Source: Anaeroplasma bactoclasticum
Lineage (GTDB): Bacteria > Bacillota_I > Bacilli_A > ML615J-28 > CAG-313
Direction of reading: 5' to 3'
NCBI GenBank assembly: GCA_023667245.1
Contig: JAMPAL010000007.1
Span: forward strand, 1 to 57,196
DNA length: 57,196 nt
Shown: piece after piece, positions 7,191 through 16,219 of the stretch
How positions within the stretch are numbered: the first letter of the stretch is position 1
Layout of the letters: each line of letters starts with the position of its first letter
Notes under the pieces: model-generated
Told to the model about the DNA's origin: nothing
The model's input: the letters and a program-made list of their open reading frames with translations, nothing else
Database searches by the model: none
Translations under genes and position numbers: made by a program

Positions 7191-9368
7191 TTATTGATTG
7201 AAAATCTCAGTTACTACATATTGACCATTGTCATTTAATGCATAGCGAACTTGGACATTTTCTTGAGTGGTTGTAGTATATTGATGAATAATAGCACCAC
7301 TACCCACTGATTGACCAGCTGTGCCTAATAAATCAACTACTTGATCAATAGTCATACCTATTGACAATTGTCCCATTAATGTGGATGAAATAGTTGGTAC
7401 TGTGTTTACACCATAAATAGGTTGTTGTAATTGTGAAACAGATAATGTAGTAGCAGTAGTTGCTTGATACATATTATCCCATCCAGATACTGCATAGAAA
7501 CCTAAGAATAAATCATATTCAAAGTAGCCATTTCTTCTATCTGCTGTTTCTGGATCAATAATTAAATTACCACTATAGTCATATCTTGTAACTGCAGTTC
7601 CACCAGGTTTATGTGACCAATATCCATCTGCATCTTGACGATACCAATGATAATCTTCGTTTGAACTATTTGCAACTAATGCCACTTTATACGTACCCGC
7701 AGGACATGCATCATATTTTCCTATGGGTTGGAATACAAGATTTGTACCAAAGTCTTCATTGTATTTAACAAAGTCACTTAGTACAGCAGCTCTCATTTCT
7801 TCCTCATTTGTGAAATCTTCTGCCCAATTACCTGCGTATTCACCAGGTTGTTGAAACCAAAGCCAATTAGTTCCAGGATATACTTGATTATTTAAAGCAT
7901 ATGCATAACAATTATTATAAGGTCTGGTTTGTCCATTCCAAAGACTAGGATTGTATTCTTTTTCATATCCAGACAAAGCTAGTGTAACAAATACGGAAAG
8001 AACAATTCTAACACGTGGATTATATTTATAAGAACCTGTAATAGTTATTGTTTTCCCTAATGCAGATTTTTCTATTTTCATTAATCCCCAGCTTGTAACT
8101 GTAATATCCGCTGGTTTTGAAGAAACCCACTCATAATCAGATAATATATTAATTGGAACATCTACATCATTTAAATCGATAAGTGTATCTTTACCTGCCG
8201 CTACTGTCATAGATACAGGTATATCAATCATACTAATATTTGTATCTTGAAGAATTTTAAATTCCCTTACATATGTAATGGCTGGATTCTTTTTGTATAC
8301 CGCAACAATTTTTACTGTTTCACTTGGCTCTGAAATTGGTAAAGCTAAAACTGTACCATAGGAACTCACTGTTGCAACCTTAGTATTACTACTATACCAA
8401 CTGTAGTCTAAACGAGATTGACTTGGTGCAGTTGCTTCCATAAAAATTAAACGCGTGAATCCCTCTGTAATAAAGGATTGATTGTAGCTCTTCGTTGTGC
8501 TATTTTTTTCATTGACTGAAATTTCACTTCCAGTTAAACCTTTACGTGGATCAGTCATTAGCATATTGTTGACTGGAGAAGTAACTTCTCTAGTCATATC
8601 TAAACGAATAGTAGCTGAATTAGATAAATTAAAATATCCAATATAATAAGTGCTAGCATCTAAATCTACTGTTTGTGCATAATTTGTACGAGCACTATAA
8701 CTATAGATTACTTTTCTAGAAGAATTAAACAATACTACAACGTAATCATTTGATAATGTTCCTGTAACTGTACTTTTAATTTCAAATCTACCTGGTTGTT
8801 TAACTACAAATCTTTTTACTTGATCTCCGGCTACACCTTGTTGAAGTAGGTTTGCTGTAAAAGTGGTAGGATTATTATAATCAAACATATTGATATCAGT
8901 AGTATTATCTGAAGATCCGGCGTTCTCAACAGTTAATGTTAATGATGTTAAATTAGCAGTATTATAATTTATTTCTACATAATATTTTGCTGTTTTTGGT
9001 AATTGTACGCTTAGATTGTTGACATTGTCGTTAGTTGCATTCATATCATATCCTGCAACATTTAGTTTTTTCATCAATTGATAATTGGCATCTTTGACTT
9101 GAATAGCACCTGCTGGATAAGTTACTTCGCCATTAGTCTTAGTTGCTTTTAAGGTAATATTAACAAATCCAGTACTACCAGAAAATCGGAACACTCCAAA
9201 ATTATTATCCATATTAGAAAGAATATCAGTAGTTTTGTTTGTTGAAATAGTCGTAAAATCTGTTGGTACTACTGGTGCCGCAAATACATTAGCGAATTTT
9301 CCTGTCACAAAAGTAAGACATGCTAATAATAAAGTTAATGTCAATAACTTTTTCACAATTTTTTTCAT
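7191..9368 (-). CDS. Secreted multidomain protein with Ig-like domains and a putative papain-like peptidase domain
   Basis: A 725-residue exported protein with a signal peptide over residues 1-31 (cleavage near VFAAP). Residues about 40-280 form two beta-rich modules of unknown family. Two BIG2/Ig-like modules follow at about 285-465, with YSWYSSNTKVATVSSYGTVL typical of bacterial Ig folds. Residues 468-640 look like a papain-fold cysteine hydrolase: NNCYAYALN (Cys487), DYHWYR (His574) and GYWSHKPG (His586). The catalytic role is an inference from this Cys/His pattern. The C-terminal 84 residues resemble a SmpA/BLIP-like module (GMTIDQVVDLLG, GSG). It could be a wall-associated peptidase or amidase. 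GGGGAGG precedes the ATG. The gene has a long structured leader and its own terminator, so it is monocistronic. Confidence 0.75.
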   Translation of the reverse strand: MKKIVKKLLTLTLLLACLTFVTGKFANVFAAPVVPTDFTTISTNKTTDILSNMDNNFGVFRFSGSTGFVNITLKATKTNGEVTYPAGAIQVKDANYQLMKKLNVAGYDMNATNDNVNNLSVQLPKTAKYYVEINYNTANLTSLTLTVENAGSSDNTTDINMFDYNNPTTFTANLLQQGVAGDQVKRFVVKQPGRFEIKSTVTGTLSNDYVVVLFNSSRKVIYSYSARTNYAQTVDLDASTYYIGYFNLSNSATIRLDMTREVTSPVNNMLMTDPRKGLTGSEISVNEKNSTTKSYNQSFITEGFTRLIFMEATAPSQSRLDYSWYSSNTKVATVSSYGTVLALPISEPSETVKIVAVYKKNPAITYVREFKILQDTNISMIDIPVSMTVAAGKDTLIDLNDVDVPINILSDYEWVSSKPADITVTSWGLMKIEKSALGKTITITGSYKYNPRVRIVLSVFVTLALSGYEKEYNPSLWNGQTRPYNNCYAYALNNQVYPGTNWLWFQQPGEYAGNWAEDFTNEEEMRAAVLSDFVKYNEDFGTNLVFQPIGKYDACPAGTYKVALVANSSNEDYHWYRQDADGYWSHKPGGTAVTRYDYSGNLIIDPETADRRNGYFEYDLFLGFYAVSGWDNMYQATTATTLSVSQLQQPIYGVNTVPTISSTLMGQLSIGMTIDQVVDLLGTAGQSVGSGAIIHQYTTTTQENVQVRYALNDNGQYVVTEIFNQ

Positions 9369-9430
9369 TTTCTATTTCCTCCCCTATTGAATTTAAATTG
9401 TAAAATGTCTAATTTTAACTTTATTATTTT

Positions 9431-9469
9431 TTATATGACTATAACTAAAAATATAAGATAATATCTCAT
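9431..9469 (-). CDS. Possible 12-residue leader peptide
   Basis: Within the leader a 13-codon frame (MRYYLIFLVIVI, then TAA) starts at the ATG at 9467-9469. It is preceded by AAAGGGGGGAAGTT, one of the strongest Shine-Dalgarno sequences in the window. The peptide would be very hydrophobic. It lies between the attenuator-like hairpin and the main gene. Translation is an inference from the ribosome binding site alone. Confidence 0.3.
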   Translation of the reverse strand: MRYYLIFLVIVI

Positions 9470-9532
9470 AACTTCCCCCCTTTCAAATATAAAAGAACAT
9501 TTATGAAAAATGACTTTTATCCATATAAAAAC

Positions 9533-9561
9533 AAAAATCCTCTCCTATTGCTAAGAGAGTC
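9533..9561 (-). terminator. Attenuator-like terminator in the leader
   Basis: Leftward 7-bp stem CTCTCTT agcaat AGGAGAG followed by GATTTTTG. It lies about 90 nt after the predicted transcription start and about 165 nt before the gene. Confidence 0.65.
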
Positions 9562-9656
9562 TTTACATAATACTTTATATTTGATATTGTAATTATGAAT
9601 AGATATGTACATCTTCTATTCAAACTATCTTTGCATATAGGCTTTTCCCTATTTGT

Positions 9657-9685
9657 ATTATACCAAATTATTCAAATTTAGTCAA
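9657..9685 (-). promoter_or_regulatory. Sigma-A promoter of the secreted peptidase leader
   Basis: Minus strand TTGACT at 9680-9685, 17-nt spacer, TATAAT at 9657-9662. The predicted start is near 9650. Confidence 0.8.
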
Positions 9686-9742
9686 ATATTTACTTTTTAT
9701 GACATTTTTTTTAGTACTATATTATATCGACCTATAATGTTT

Positions 9743-9775
9743 AAAAAAATCCCTTTTTAAAAAAGAGATTTTTTT
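9743..9775 (-). terminator. Terminator-like inverted repeat
   Basis: A near-perfect inverted repeat with AAAAAAATCcCTTTTT against AAAAAGaGATTTTTTT. It could stop leftward transcription coming from the 10078-11013 lipoprotein gene. It is symmetrical, so direction is not certain. Confidence 0.55.
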
Positions 9776-9856
9776 TCATTTATCGTATTAATTGGATATC
9801 TTGTTAGATGAACTAGTATAAGAGAAATAAAATTTTTTATAATTGAATTATTTTGC

Positions 9857-9997
9857 TTATACTACTAAAATAAAGTGTTTGTCTTCATATCTAATATCAT
9901 CTATAATGTCACGATATACTTTATATAAGGGATGTTCTAAAGAACCATCAATTGTTTCATCTTGATACAAAAACAAATTGATAAATACTAAATTCAT
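9857..9997 (-). CDS. Small ORF or gene remnant, 46 residues
   Basis: A 46-residue frame starting MNLVFINLFLYQDE and ending YEDKHFILVV. The composition (charged, with the segment HPLYKVYRDIIDDI) looks like real protein rather than random AT-rich DNA. There is no clear ribosome binding site, and a TGA lies in frame four codons upstream of the ATG. It lies between the lipoprotein gene at 10078 and the terminator at 9743-9775, so it would be transcribed. It may be a degraded gene end or a small protein; I do not recognise the family. Confidence 0.3.
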   Translation of the reverse strand: MNLVFINLFLYQDETIDGSLEHPLYKVYRDIIDDIRYEDKHFILVV

Positions 9998-10077
9998 AAT
10001 TAAATACAATCAAAGATATATATGAATGTGTCTAATATACGCCATTATTCAATGAATAATATCCTACAAATTTATTC

Positions 10078-11013
10078 TTATCCAATATATGAAATTTGAA
10101 ATGCAGGTAACTGTTCATTACGATTCGTCGATTCATTTAAGCCTAATTTTGTGACATTAAAATCTATACTAAACGTATTTCCTAAATAGTCAAATAAAAA
10201 CATTCCTTTTTCTGTTCTACCATTACAATGAGTGATATACCATTCTTTTGTCTTTTCAATCTGCTCTTCTAGTACTGTAGTTTGCTTTTTAATATAATCA
10301 GGATAATAGAAAATATAATATCCCTCTTTTGCTTCTGTATCTACATACTTATCTACATTTTGATCTTTCACGTTTTTACCAATTAATTTATCTAATTCAA
10401 TATTATCAGATACGATATATTTGGTATCGTATGGTAAGGGAAGTAATACAAGTTTATTCTCATTGTTTTTCTTGACAACCATAAATGGCATGTGCATATA
10501 TATCATCATATTTTCTACATAACGATATACATAATACGTTTTTCCTCCACTCACAAATGTGCGATAGGAATAAGAAATTCTCGTACCATCTTCTAATGTC
10601 ACTATTATCATTTCTTCTTTAGAAATCGTGCCTTCATCTAAAACTAATCTGTCTTTACCCACTCTAGCTTGAAGGGTATCCTTTTGTTGTTCCACTGAGC
10701 TTGTTACAATAATTTGATCTTTTTGATACGTTTCCAAATGATTTTTAAAAGCATCGCTCAAGATATATTGATCATTTTGAACAAAAACAATTTTATTATC
10801 GGTAGAATAATTCGAAATTCTTACACCATCATAATCAAAATGAATCATAGGAAGTGGTGTAGAGTATAATAAATAATCTTGATATATTTTTGGAATGGTA
10901 ATGTCAATGCCATTTTCTTTCACAATATATTTATTTTGTAAATTAGAACAACTACATCCTGAAAGAGTCAATATGCTTATGAGTCCTAAAAACAATACTA
11001 TTATCTTTTTCAT
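10078..11013 (-). CDS. Lipoprotein of unknown function
   Basis: A 311-residue lipoprotein. I start at the internal ATG 11011-11013 (MKKIIVLFLGLISILTLSGC), because AAAAGGA sits upstream and the signal peptide begins there; an eight-residue longer reading would overlap tgt. The lipobox is LSGC with the lipidated Cys at about residue 20. The mature part is predicted beta-rich and hydrophilic, and I do not recognise a domain. It starts one base after the tgt stop, so it is co-transcribed with tgt. No function can be inferred from that link. Confidence 0.8.
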   Translation of the reverse strand: MKKIIVLFLGLISILTLSGCSCSNLQNKYIVKENGIDITIPKIYQDYLLYSTPLPMIHFDYDGVRISNYSTDNKIVFVQNDQYILSDAFKNHLETYQKDQIIVTSSVEQQKDTLQARVGKDRLVLDEGTISKEEMIIVTLEDGTRISYSYRTFVSGGKTYYVYRYVENMMIYMHMPFMVVKKNNENKLVLLPLPYDTKYIVSDNIELDKLIGKNVKDQNVDKYVDTEAKEGYYIFYYPDYIKKQTTVLEEQIEKTKEWYITHCNGRTEKGMFLFDYLGNTFSIDFNVTKLGLNESTNRNEQLPAFQISYIG

Positions 11014-11014
11014 A

Positions 11015-12160
<1,146 letters not shown>

Positions 12161-12179
12161 CTATATAATATTTTTATTT

Positions 12180-12208
12180 ATTATACCATATTTTGTCCCT
12201 ATTTTCAA
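12180..12208 (-). promoter_or_regulatory. Sigma-A promoter of tgt
   Basis: Minus strand TTGAAA at 12203-12208, 17-nt spacer, TATAAT at 12180-12185, about 30 nt before the TTG start. Confidence 0.8.
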
Positions 12209-12249
12209 TTGATATTACTTTTTAGGATGATTAATCATTTTATCCATAT

Positions 12250-12296
12250 AAAAAACATATACAAGTTCTTTTACCCTAAACTTGTATATGTTTTAT
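12250..12296 (-). terminator. Terminator of the dnaE-pgi operon
   Basis: A very long stem AAAACATATACAAGTT/AACTTGTATATGTTTT with a T-containing tail, directly after the pgi stop. Confidence 0.85.
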
Positions 12297-12298
12297 TT

Positions 12299-13618
12299 TT
12301 ATAATCTTTCTTTTAATTTTTTAAGAAGTTCTTCATATCCTGGTTTACCTAAAAGGGCAAACATATTCTTTTTATAATCTTCTACACCTGGCTGATTAAA
12401 TGGATTAACACCTAGTATATATCCACTTACACCACAAGCAAACATAAAGAAATAAAGCAAATAACCTAAATGATAAGCATCTAATTGTTCTATATTCAAT
12501 ACTAAGTTAGGTACTTCTCCATCCACATGAGCAAGAATAGTTCCTTGCATTGCTTTTTTTGCCACACTATCCAAATTTCTTCCTTCTAAATAGTTCAGCC
12601 CATCTAAATCAGTTGGTTCCTTTTGAAGAAGAATATCTGAAGATGGCTTATCAATATTGATGACTGTTTCAAACATCATTCGTTTACCATCTTGGATATA
12701 TTGTCCCATTGAATGCAAATCGGTTGAATATACAAGGCTTGCTGGAAAAATACCTTGATGATCTTTTCCCTCTGATTCACCATACAATTGTTTCCACCAT
12801 TCACTAATGAAAGATACTTTTGGTTCAAATGTAACAAGTACCTCGGTCATTTTTCCTTTTTGGTATAATAAATTTCGTATACTTGCATAAAGAAGAGCAG
12901 GGTTTTCTAAATAAGATTTTGTAACTGCATCTTGATATGCAACTTTCGCACCCTGCATCAATGCATCAATATCGATTCCAGCACTTGCAATTGGGAGAAG
13001 ACCGACTGCGGTGAACCATGAATATCTCCCACCTATATCGTCTGGAACAACAAATGTCGTATATCCTTCCTCAATAGCTAAATTTCTGAGTGCTCCTTTT
13101 TCTTTATCGGTGGTTGCATATATTCGCTCAGCAGCACGACTTTGATATTTTTTAGTTAATAAAGCTTTATATAATCTAAAAGCTACAGCTGGTTCTGTAG
13201 TTGTTCCAGATTTAGAAATTACGTTGATTGAAAAATCTTTATCTTCTAAATAATCTAATAATTCTTTATGATATGTCGCAGAAAGAGAGTTTCCAGCAAA
13301 AATAATTTCTAATCCTTTTTCTTTTGAAAAATAGGGTTGCAATGCTTCAATAACTGCTTTTGCCCCTAAATAAGAACCACCAATACCAATGACCACTAGT
13401 ACTTCACTATCCTGTCTAATTTTTTTTGCAGCTTGTTTGATTTTCTCAAACTCTACTTGGTCATACTGATTTGGATATTCAATCCACCCTAAAAAATCAT
13501 TTCCTTTTCCTGTTTTTTCAAGAAGTGTTTTTTTAGCTTTTAAAACAACTGATGCATTCTCTTTTATTTCTTCTTCGGTAATAAAACTCAATACATTTTT
13601 ATAATTGACATTTAACAT
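12299..13618 (-). CDS. pgi: Glucose-6-phosphate isomerase Pgi
   Basis: A 439-residue isomerase that interconverts glucose-6-P and fructose-6-P, cytoplasmic glycolysis. Visible motifs are [72 protein letters not shown] and the C-terminal [16 protein letters not shown]. The length is typical of the short bacterial form. It lies 2 nt after the phosphoglucomutase stop and ends the operon dnaE-ROK-pgm-pgi before a strong terminator. The ATG follows AGGAGG with 5-6 nt spacing. Confidence 0.96.
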   Translation of the reverse strand: MLNVNYKNVLSFITEEEIKENASVVLKAKKTLLEKTGKGNDFLGWIEYPNQYDQVEFEKIKQAAKKIRQDSEVLVVIGIGGSYLGAKAVIEALQPYFSKEKGLEIIFAGNSLSATYHKELLDYLEDKDFSINVISKSGTTTEPAVAFRLYKALLTKKYQSRAAERIYATTDKEKGALRNLAIEEGYTTFVVPDDIGGRYSWFTAVGLLPIASAGIDIDALMQGAKVAYQDAVTKSYLENPALLYASIRNLLYQKGKMTEVLVTFEPKVSFISEWWKQLYGESEGKDHQGIFPASLVYSTDLHSMGQYIQDGKRMMFETVINIDKPSSDILLQKEPTDLDGLNYLEGRNLDSVAKKAMQGTILAHVDGEVPNLVLNIEQLDAYHLGYLLYFFMFACGVSGYILGVNPFNQPGVEDYKKNMFALLGKPGYEELLKKLKERL

Positions 13619-13620
13619 AT

Positions 13621-15333
13621 TTATACCTCCTCAATTGAATCAATCATTTGCAAAATTTCTTGTTTTAGTGTAGCCACTAAAGATTCTGCTTCTTGTTTTG
13701 TATTTGCTTTAATGGCAATATATATTTTTAATTTTGGTTCAGTTCCAGATGGTCTAAGTACAAACCATCCTCCATCATCAAAAATATATTTTAAAACAAA
13801 TGATTGAGGAAGCGTCAATGAAGATGTTATACCCTCACTGATACGAATAGATTGCTCATAGTCCTCAAATACCTGTATATGTTTGCCTGCAATGTGTTGT
13901 AAATGAGCATTTTGAAAATATCTCATAATTTTTTCAATTTTTGCACTACCTTCAAGCCCAACTAAGGATATATTATGTACACCTTCTAAATAATAGCCAA
14001 ATTCTTCAAATAAATCATCTAATACTTGTATTAATGTTTTACCTAATGATTTATAATAGGAAGCCACCTCCGCAAGTAATAGGGTTGCTTGAAAGGAATC
14101 CTTATCTCGCACAAAATCTTGAATTACATATCCGTAAGACTCCTCATACCCAAAGAAGAAAGTTTCATTGGTTCCTTCTAACTTAGCTGCTTGTTCACCA
14201 ATATATTTAAATCCTGTTAGAGTTTGGACCAATTTGAGTTGATATTTATCACAAATTGCTTTTGCTAAATTAGATGTAACAATAGTATTAAAAACAACAC
14301 CTTGTTTATCTAATTTTTTGAATTTTCCTAGATAATCCAATAAAATCGCTCCTGTTTGATTTCCTGTTAACAATACATACTCATCTTTGGCATTTTTTGC
14401 AGCAATTCCCATTCTATCCGCATCAGGATCAGTTGCAATTAAAATATCCGCATTCTTTTCTTTTCCTAGTTGAATGGCATATTCAAATGCACTGGCTTCT
14501 TCTGGATTAGGTGATTTAAGCGTACTAAAATTACCATCTGGCACCATTTGTTCTGTTACTGGATATACAGTATAGCCACTTGATTCTAATAGATTTACCA
14601 TATGAGTTGCGCCAGTACCATGCAAAGGCGTATACACAATGCGAATATTATTTTTTTCAACAGATTGAATAGGAACGGTTTTTACAGCCTGTAAATAACT
14701 CTGATCCACCACTTGGTCAATTAATTCAATAAGTCCCTCTTGGACAAGTTGTTCAAAAGGTTTTGTTTCAATATGAAACATATCTTCTATTTGATTAATT
14801 TTTTCAATCACTTGATCAGCAAGTTCTGGAACCAACTGACATCCTTCATGATCATAAATTTTGTATCCATTATACATAGGAGGATTATGACTCGCAGTAA
14901 TCATAATTCCACCTGCACATTTCAAATATCGAACAGTATAACTTAACTGAGGAGTAGAACGAATAGATGTATATAGATATGCTTTTACACCACGACTTGC
15001 AATGACTTCTGCCGCATGCTTAGCAAACAAATAGGAATTTTTTCTACAATCATATGAAATAGCTACCCCTTGTGTTTGAATATTAGGGTACTTTTTTATC
15101 ATATAATTTAAAAATCCTAGTGTTGATTTTCGAACTACATATATATTCATTCGATTTGTACCCACACCTAAAATTCCCCTTAGTCCACCTGTACCAAAAG
15201 CGATATCTTGATAGAAAGCATCCATCAATGCTGTTTCGTCTTGCATCAATGTTTCTAGTTCATCTTTCAAATCCTTGTCTAATTCTTTAAAATTAGACCA
15301 CATACTTACTTTTTGGAATGTTTTTTGATCCAT
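13621..15333 (-). CDS. pgcA: Alpha-phosphoglucomutase / phosphomannomutase
   Basis: A 570-residue member of the phosphohexomutase superfamily that interconverts glucose-1-P and glucose-6-P through a phosphoserine. [17 protein letters not shown] lies near residue 50, the active-site loop [13 protein letters not shown] near 146, the metal loop DPDADRMG near 302 and the phosphate-binding [12 protein letters not shown] near 524. The length matches PgcA of Bacillus rather than the 450-residue GlmM type. It overlaps the kinase gene upstream by one base (TAATG) and precedes pgi, which supports a role in hexose-phosphate metabolism. Confidence 0.93.
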   Translation of the reverse strand: MDQKTFQKVSMWSNFKELDKDLKDELETLMQDETALMDAFYQDIAFGTGGLRGILGVGTNRMNIYVVRKSTLGFLNYMIKKYPNIQTQGVAISYDCRKNSYLFAKHAAEVIASRGVKAYLYTSIRSTPQLSYTVRYLKCAGGIMITASHNPPMYNGYKIYDHEGCQLVPELADQVIEKINQIEDMFHIETKPFEQLVQEGLIELIDQVVDQSYLQAVKTVPIQSVEKNNIRIVYTPLHGTGATHMVNLLESSGYTVYPVTEQMVPDGNFSTLKSPNPEEASAFEYAIQLGKEKNADILIATDPDADRMGIAAKNAKDEYVLLTGNQTGAILLDYLGKFKKLDKQGVVFNTIVTSNLAKAICDKYQLKLVQTLTGFKYIGEQAAKLEGTNETFFFGYEESYGYVIQDFVRDKDSFQATLLLAEVASYYKSLGKTLIQVLDDLFEEFGYYLEGVHNISLVGLEGSAKIEKIMRYFQNAHLQHIAGKHIQVFEDYEQSIRISEGITSSLTLPQSFVLKYIFDDGGWFVLRPSGTEPKLKIYIAIKANTKQEAESLVATLKQEILQMIDSIEEV

Positions 15334-16208
15334 TATTTATTCTTCTCCTTGTATTCTATAAAGTTAAAATAAGCGCCCATCATACCACCATCGTTTCTAA
15401 ATTTAGCAGTATGTACTTTTGCAGTATATCGAAATCCTGATAATAAATGAGAATTCATAAATTTTTCTACATCACTTGAAAAAGTTTCCCTCTTGGAAAT
15501 TCCTCCACCAATAATGATGGCCTCAGGATTAAATGCATACACCAAATTAGCCATACCAATTCCTAGTAAATCATAAAATCGACTGACTACTGCCATTGCA
15601 ATAGGATCATGATTATCATACAACTGGAATAATTCTATACCATTATTGACATCTAATCCAGCTCGTTTGGCCTCTTTGATTAAAGCAGAAGTGGATGCCA
15701 CACTTTCCCACTTGGCATTTCCAATCAATATTCTTCCTACTTCCCCTGCGTTATAATTTTTTCCACGCCAAATCTCATCATTCATAACAATAGCACCACC
15801 AATCCCAGTACCTACTGTAATGACGATAAAATGATCATAATCTTTGCCTGCTCCACTTACGCACTCTGCTTTTGCAAAACTATTTACATCGTTATCTGCT
15901 ATACAATCTAATCCAACTTCTTCTTTAAAGATGGTTCGAAAATCCCAATCAGAAAATTCAGGAAGTGCATCCGGAGCAGTATGAATATAGGCATGTTCAA
16001 AGTCTACACTACCTGCACAAGAAATACCCACACCCTCTATTTGATATTTTGCTTTCATTTGTTTAGCTATATCTACTAGTTTATTTGTTAAATATGTCTT
16101 GCCTAAATGAGCGTCTGTGTCAAATAAGCCCTTTTCTAAAAATTGTTCTTGATCAATGACACCATATTTAATATTTGTGCCACCAATATCAAAGCAAAGT
16201 ACTCTCAT
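15333..16208 (-). CDS. ROK-family sugar kinase
   Basis: A 291-residue sugar kinase with the ROK phosphate loop DIGGTNIKYGVID at the N-terminus, GISCAGSVDFE, the catalytic ADNDVNSFAKAE and GTGIGGAIVMNDEIWRG. The zinc motif CxCGxxGCxE of classical glucokinases is absent and replaced by AGEVGRILI...WESVASTSAL. That is the pattern of the BglK-like branch of the family (beta-glucoside kinase or N-acetylmannosamine kinase type). Substrate is therefore open, although the position between dnaE and pgm-pgi argues for feeding glucose-6-P. GGAGAAATC precedes the ATG and it lies 11 nt after dnaE. Confidence 0.88.
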   Translation of the reverse strand: MRVLCFDIGGTNIKYGVIDQEQFLEKGLFDTDAHLGKTYLTNKLVDIAKQMKAKYQIEGVGISCAGSVDFEHAYIHTAPDALPEFSDWDFRTIFKEEVGLDCIADNDVNSFAKAECVSGAGKDYDHFIVITVGTGIGGAIVMNDEIWRGKNYNAGEVGRILIGNAKWESVASTSALIKEAKRAGLDVNNGIELFQLYDNHDPIAMAVVSRFYDLLGIGMANLVYAFNPEAIIIGGGISKRETFSSDVEKFMNSHLLSGFRYTAKVHTAKFRNDGGMMGAYFNFIEYKEKNK

Positions 16209-16219
16209 ACGATTTCTCC

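Larger units (their letters stand above)
9369..9650 (-). promoter_or_regulatory. Structured leader RNA (riboswitch-like) of the secreted peptidase-like gene
   Basis: Transcription from the promoter at 9657-9685 would give a leader of about 280 nt. Read leftward it holds ATAGG gaaaag CCTAT, then ATGCAAAGATAG, then the hairpin GAATAGA...TCTATTC. After about 40 nt comes a 7-bp hairpin with a T-run (9533-9561) that looks like an intrinsic terminator well ahead of the start codon. Conserved-looking hairpins followed by a terminator are the layout of a transcription-attenuating riboswitch or a protein-responsive leader. I compared it by eye with c-di-GMP, purine, TPP, glycine, SAM and preQ1 classes and could not assign it. 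Confidence 0.55.

Noticed and set aside
9580-9650. c-di-GMP-I (GEMM) riboswitch, suggested by the GCAAAG segment
   Set aside because: The second conserved half (GGTAGC...GGTTACC) and the GGCAAACC motif are missing.
10040-10060. Palindrome ATTATTCAATGAATAAT as terminator of the lipoprotein gene
   Set aside because: No T-run on the minus strand; a better terminator lies at 9743-9775.
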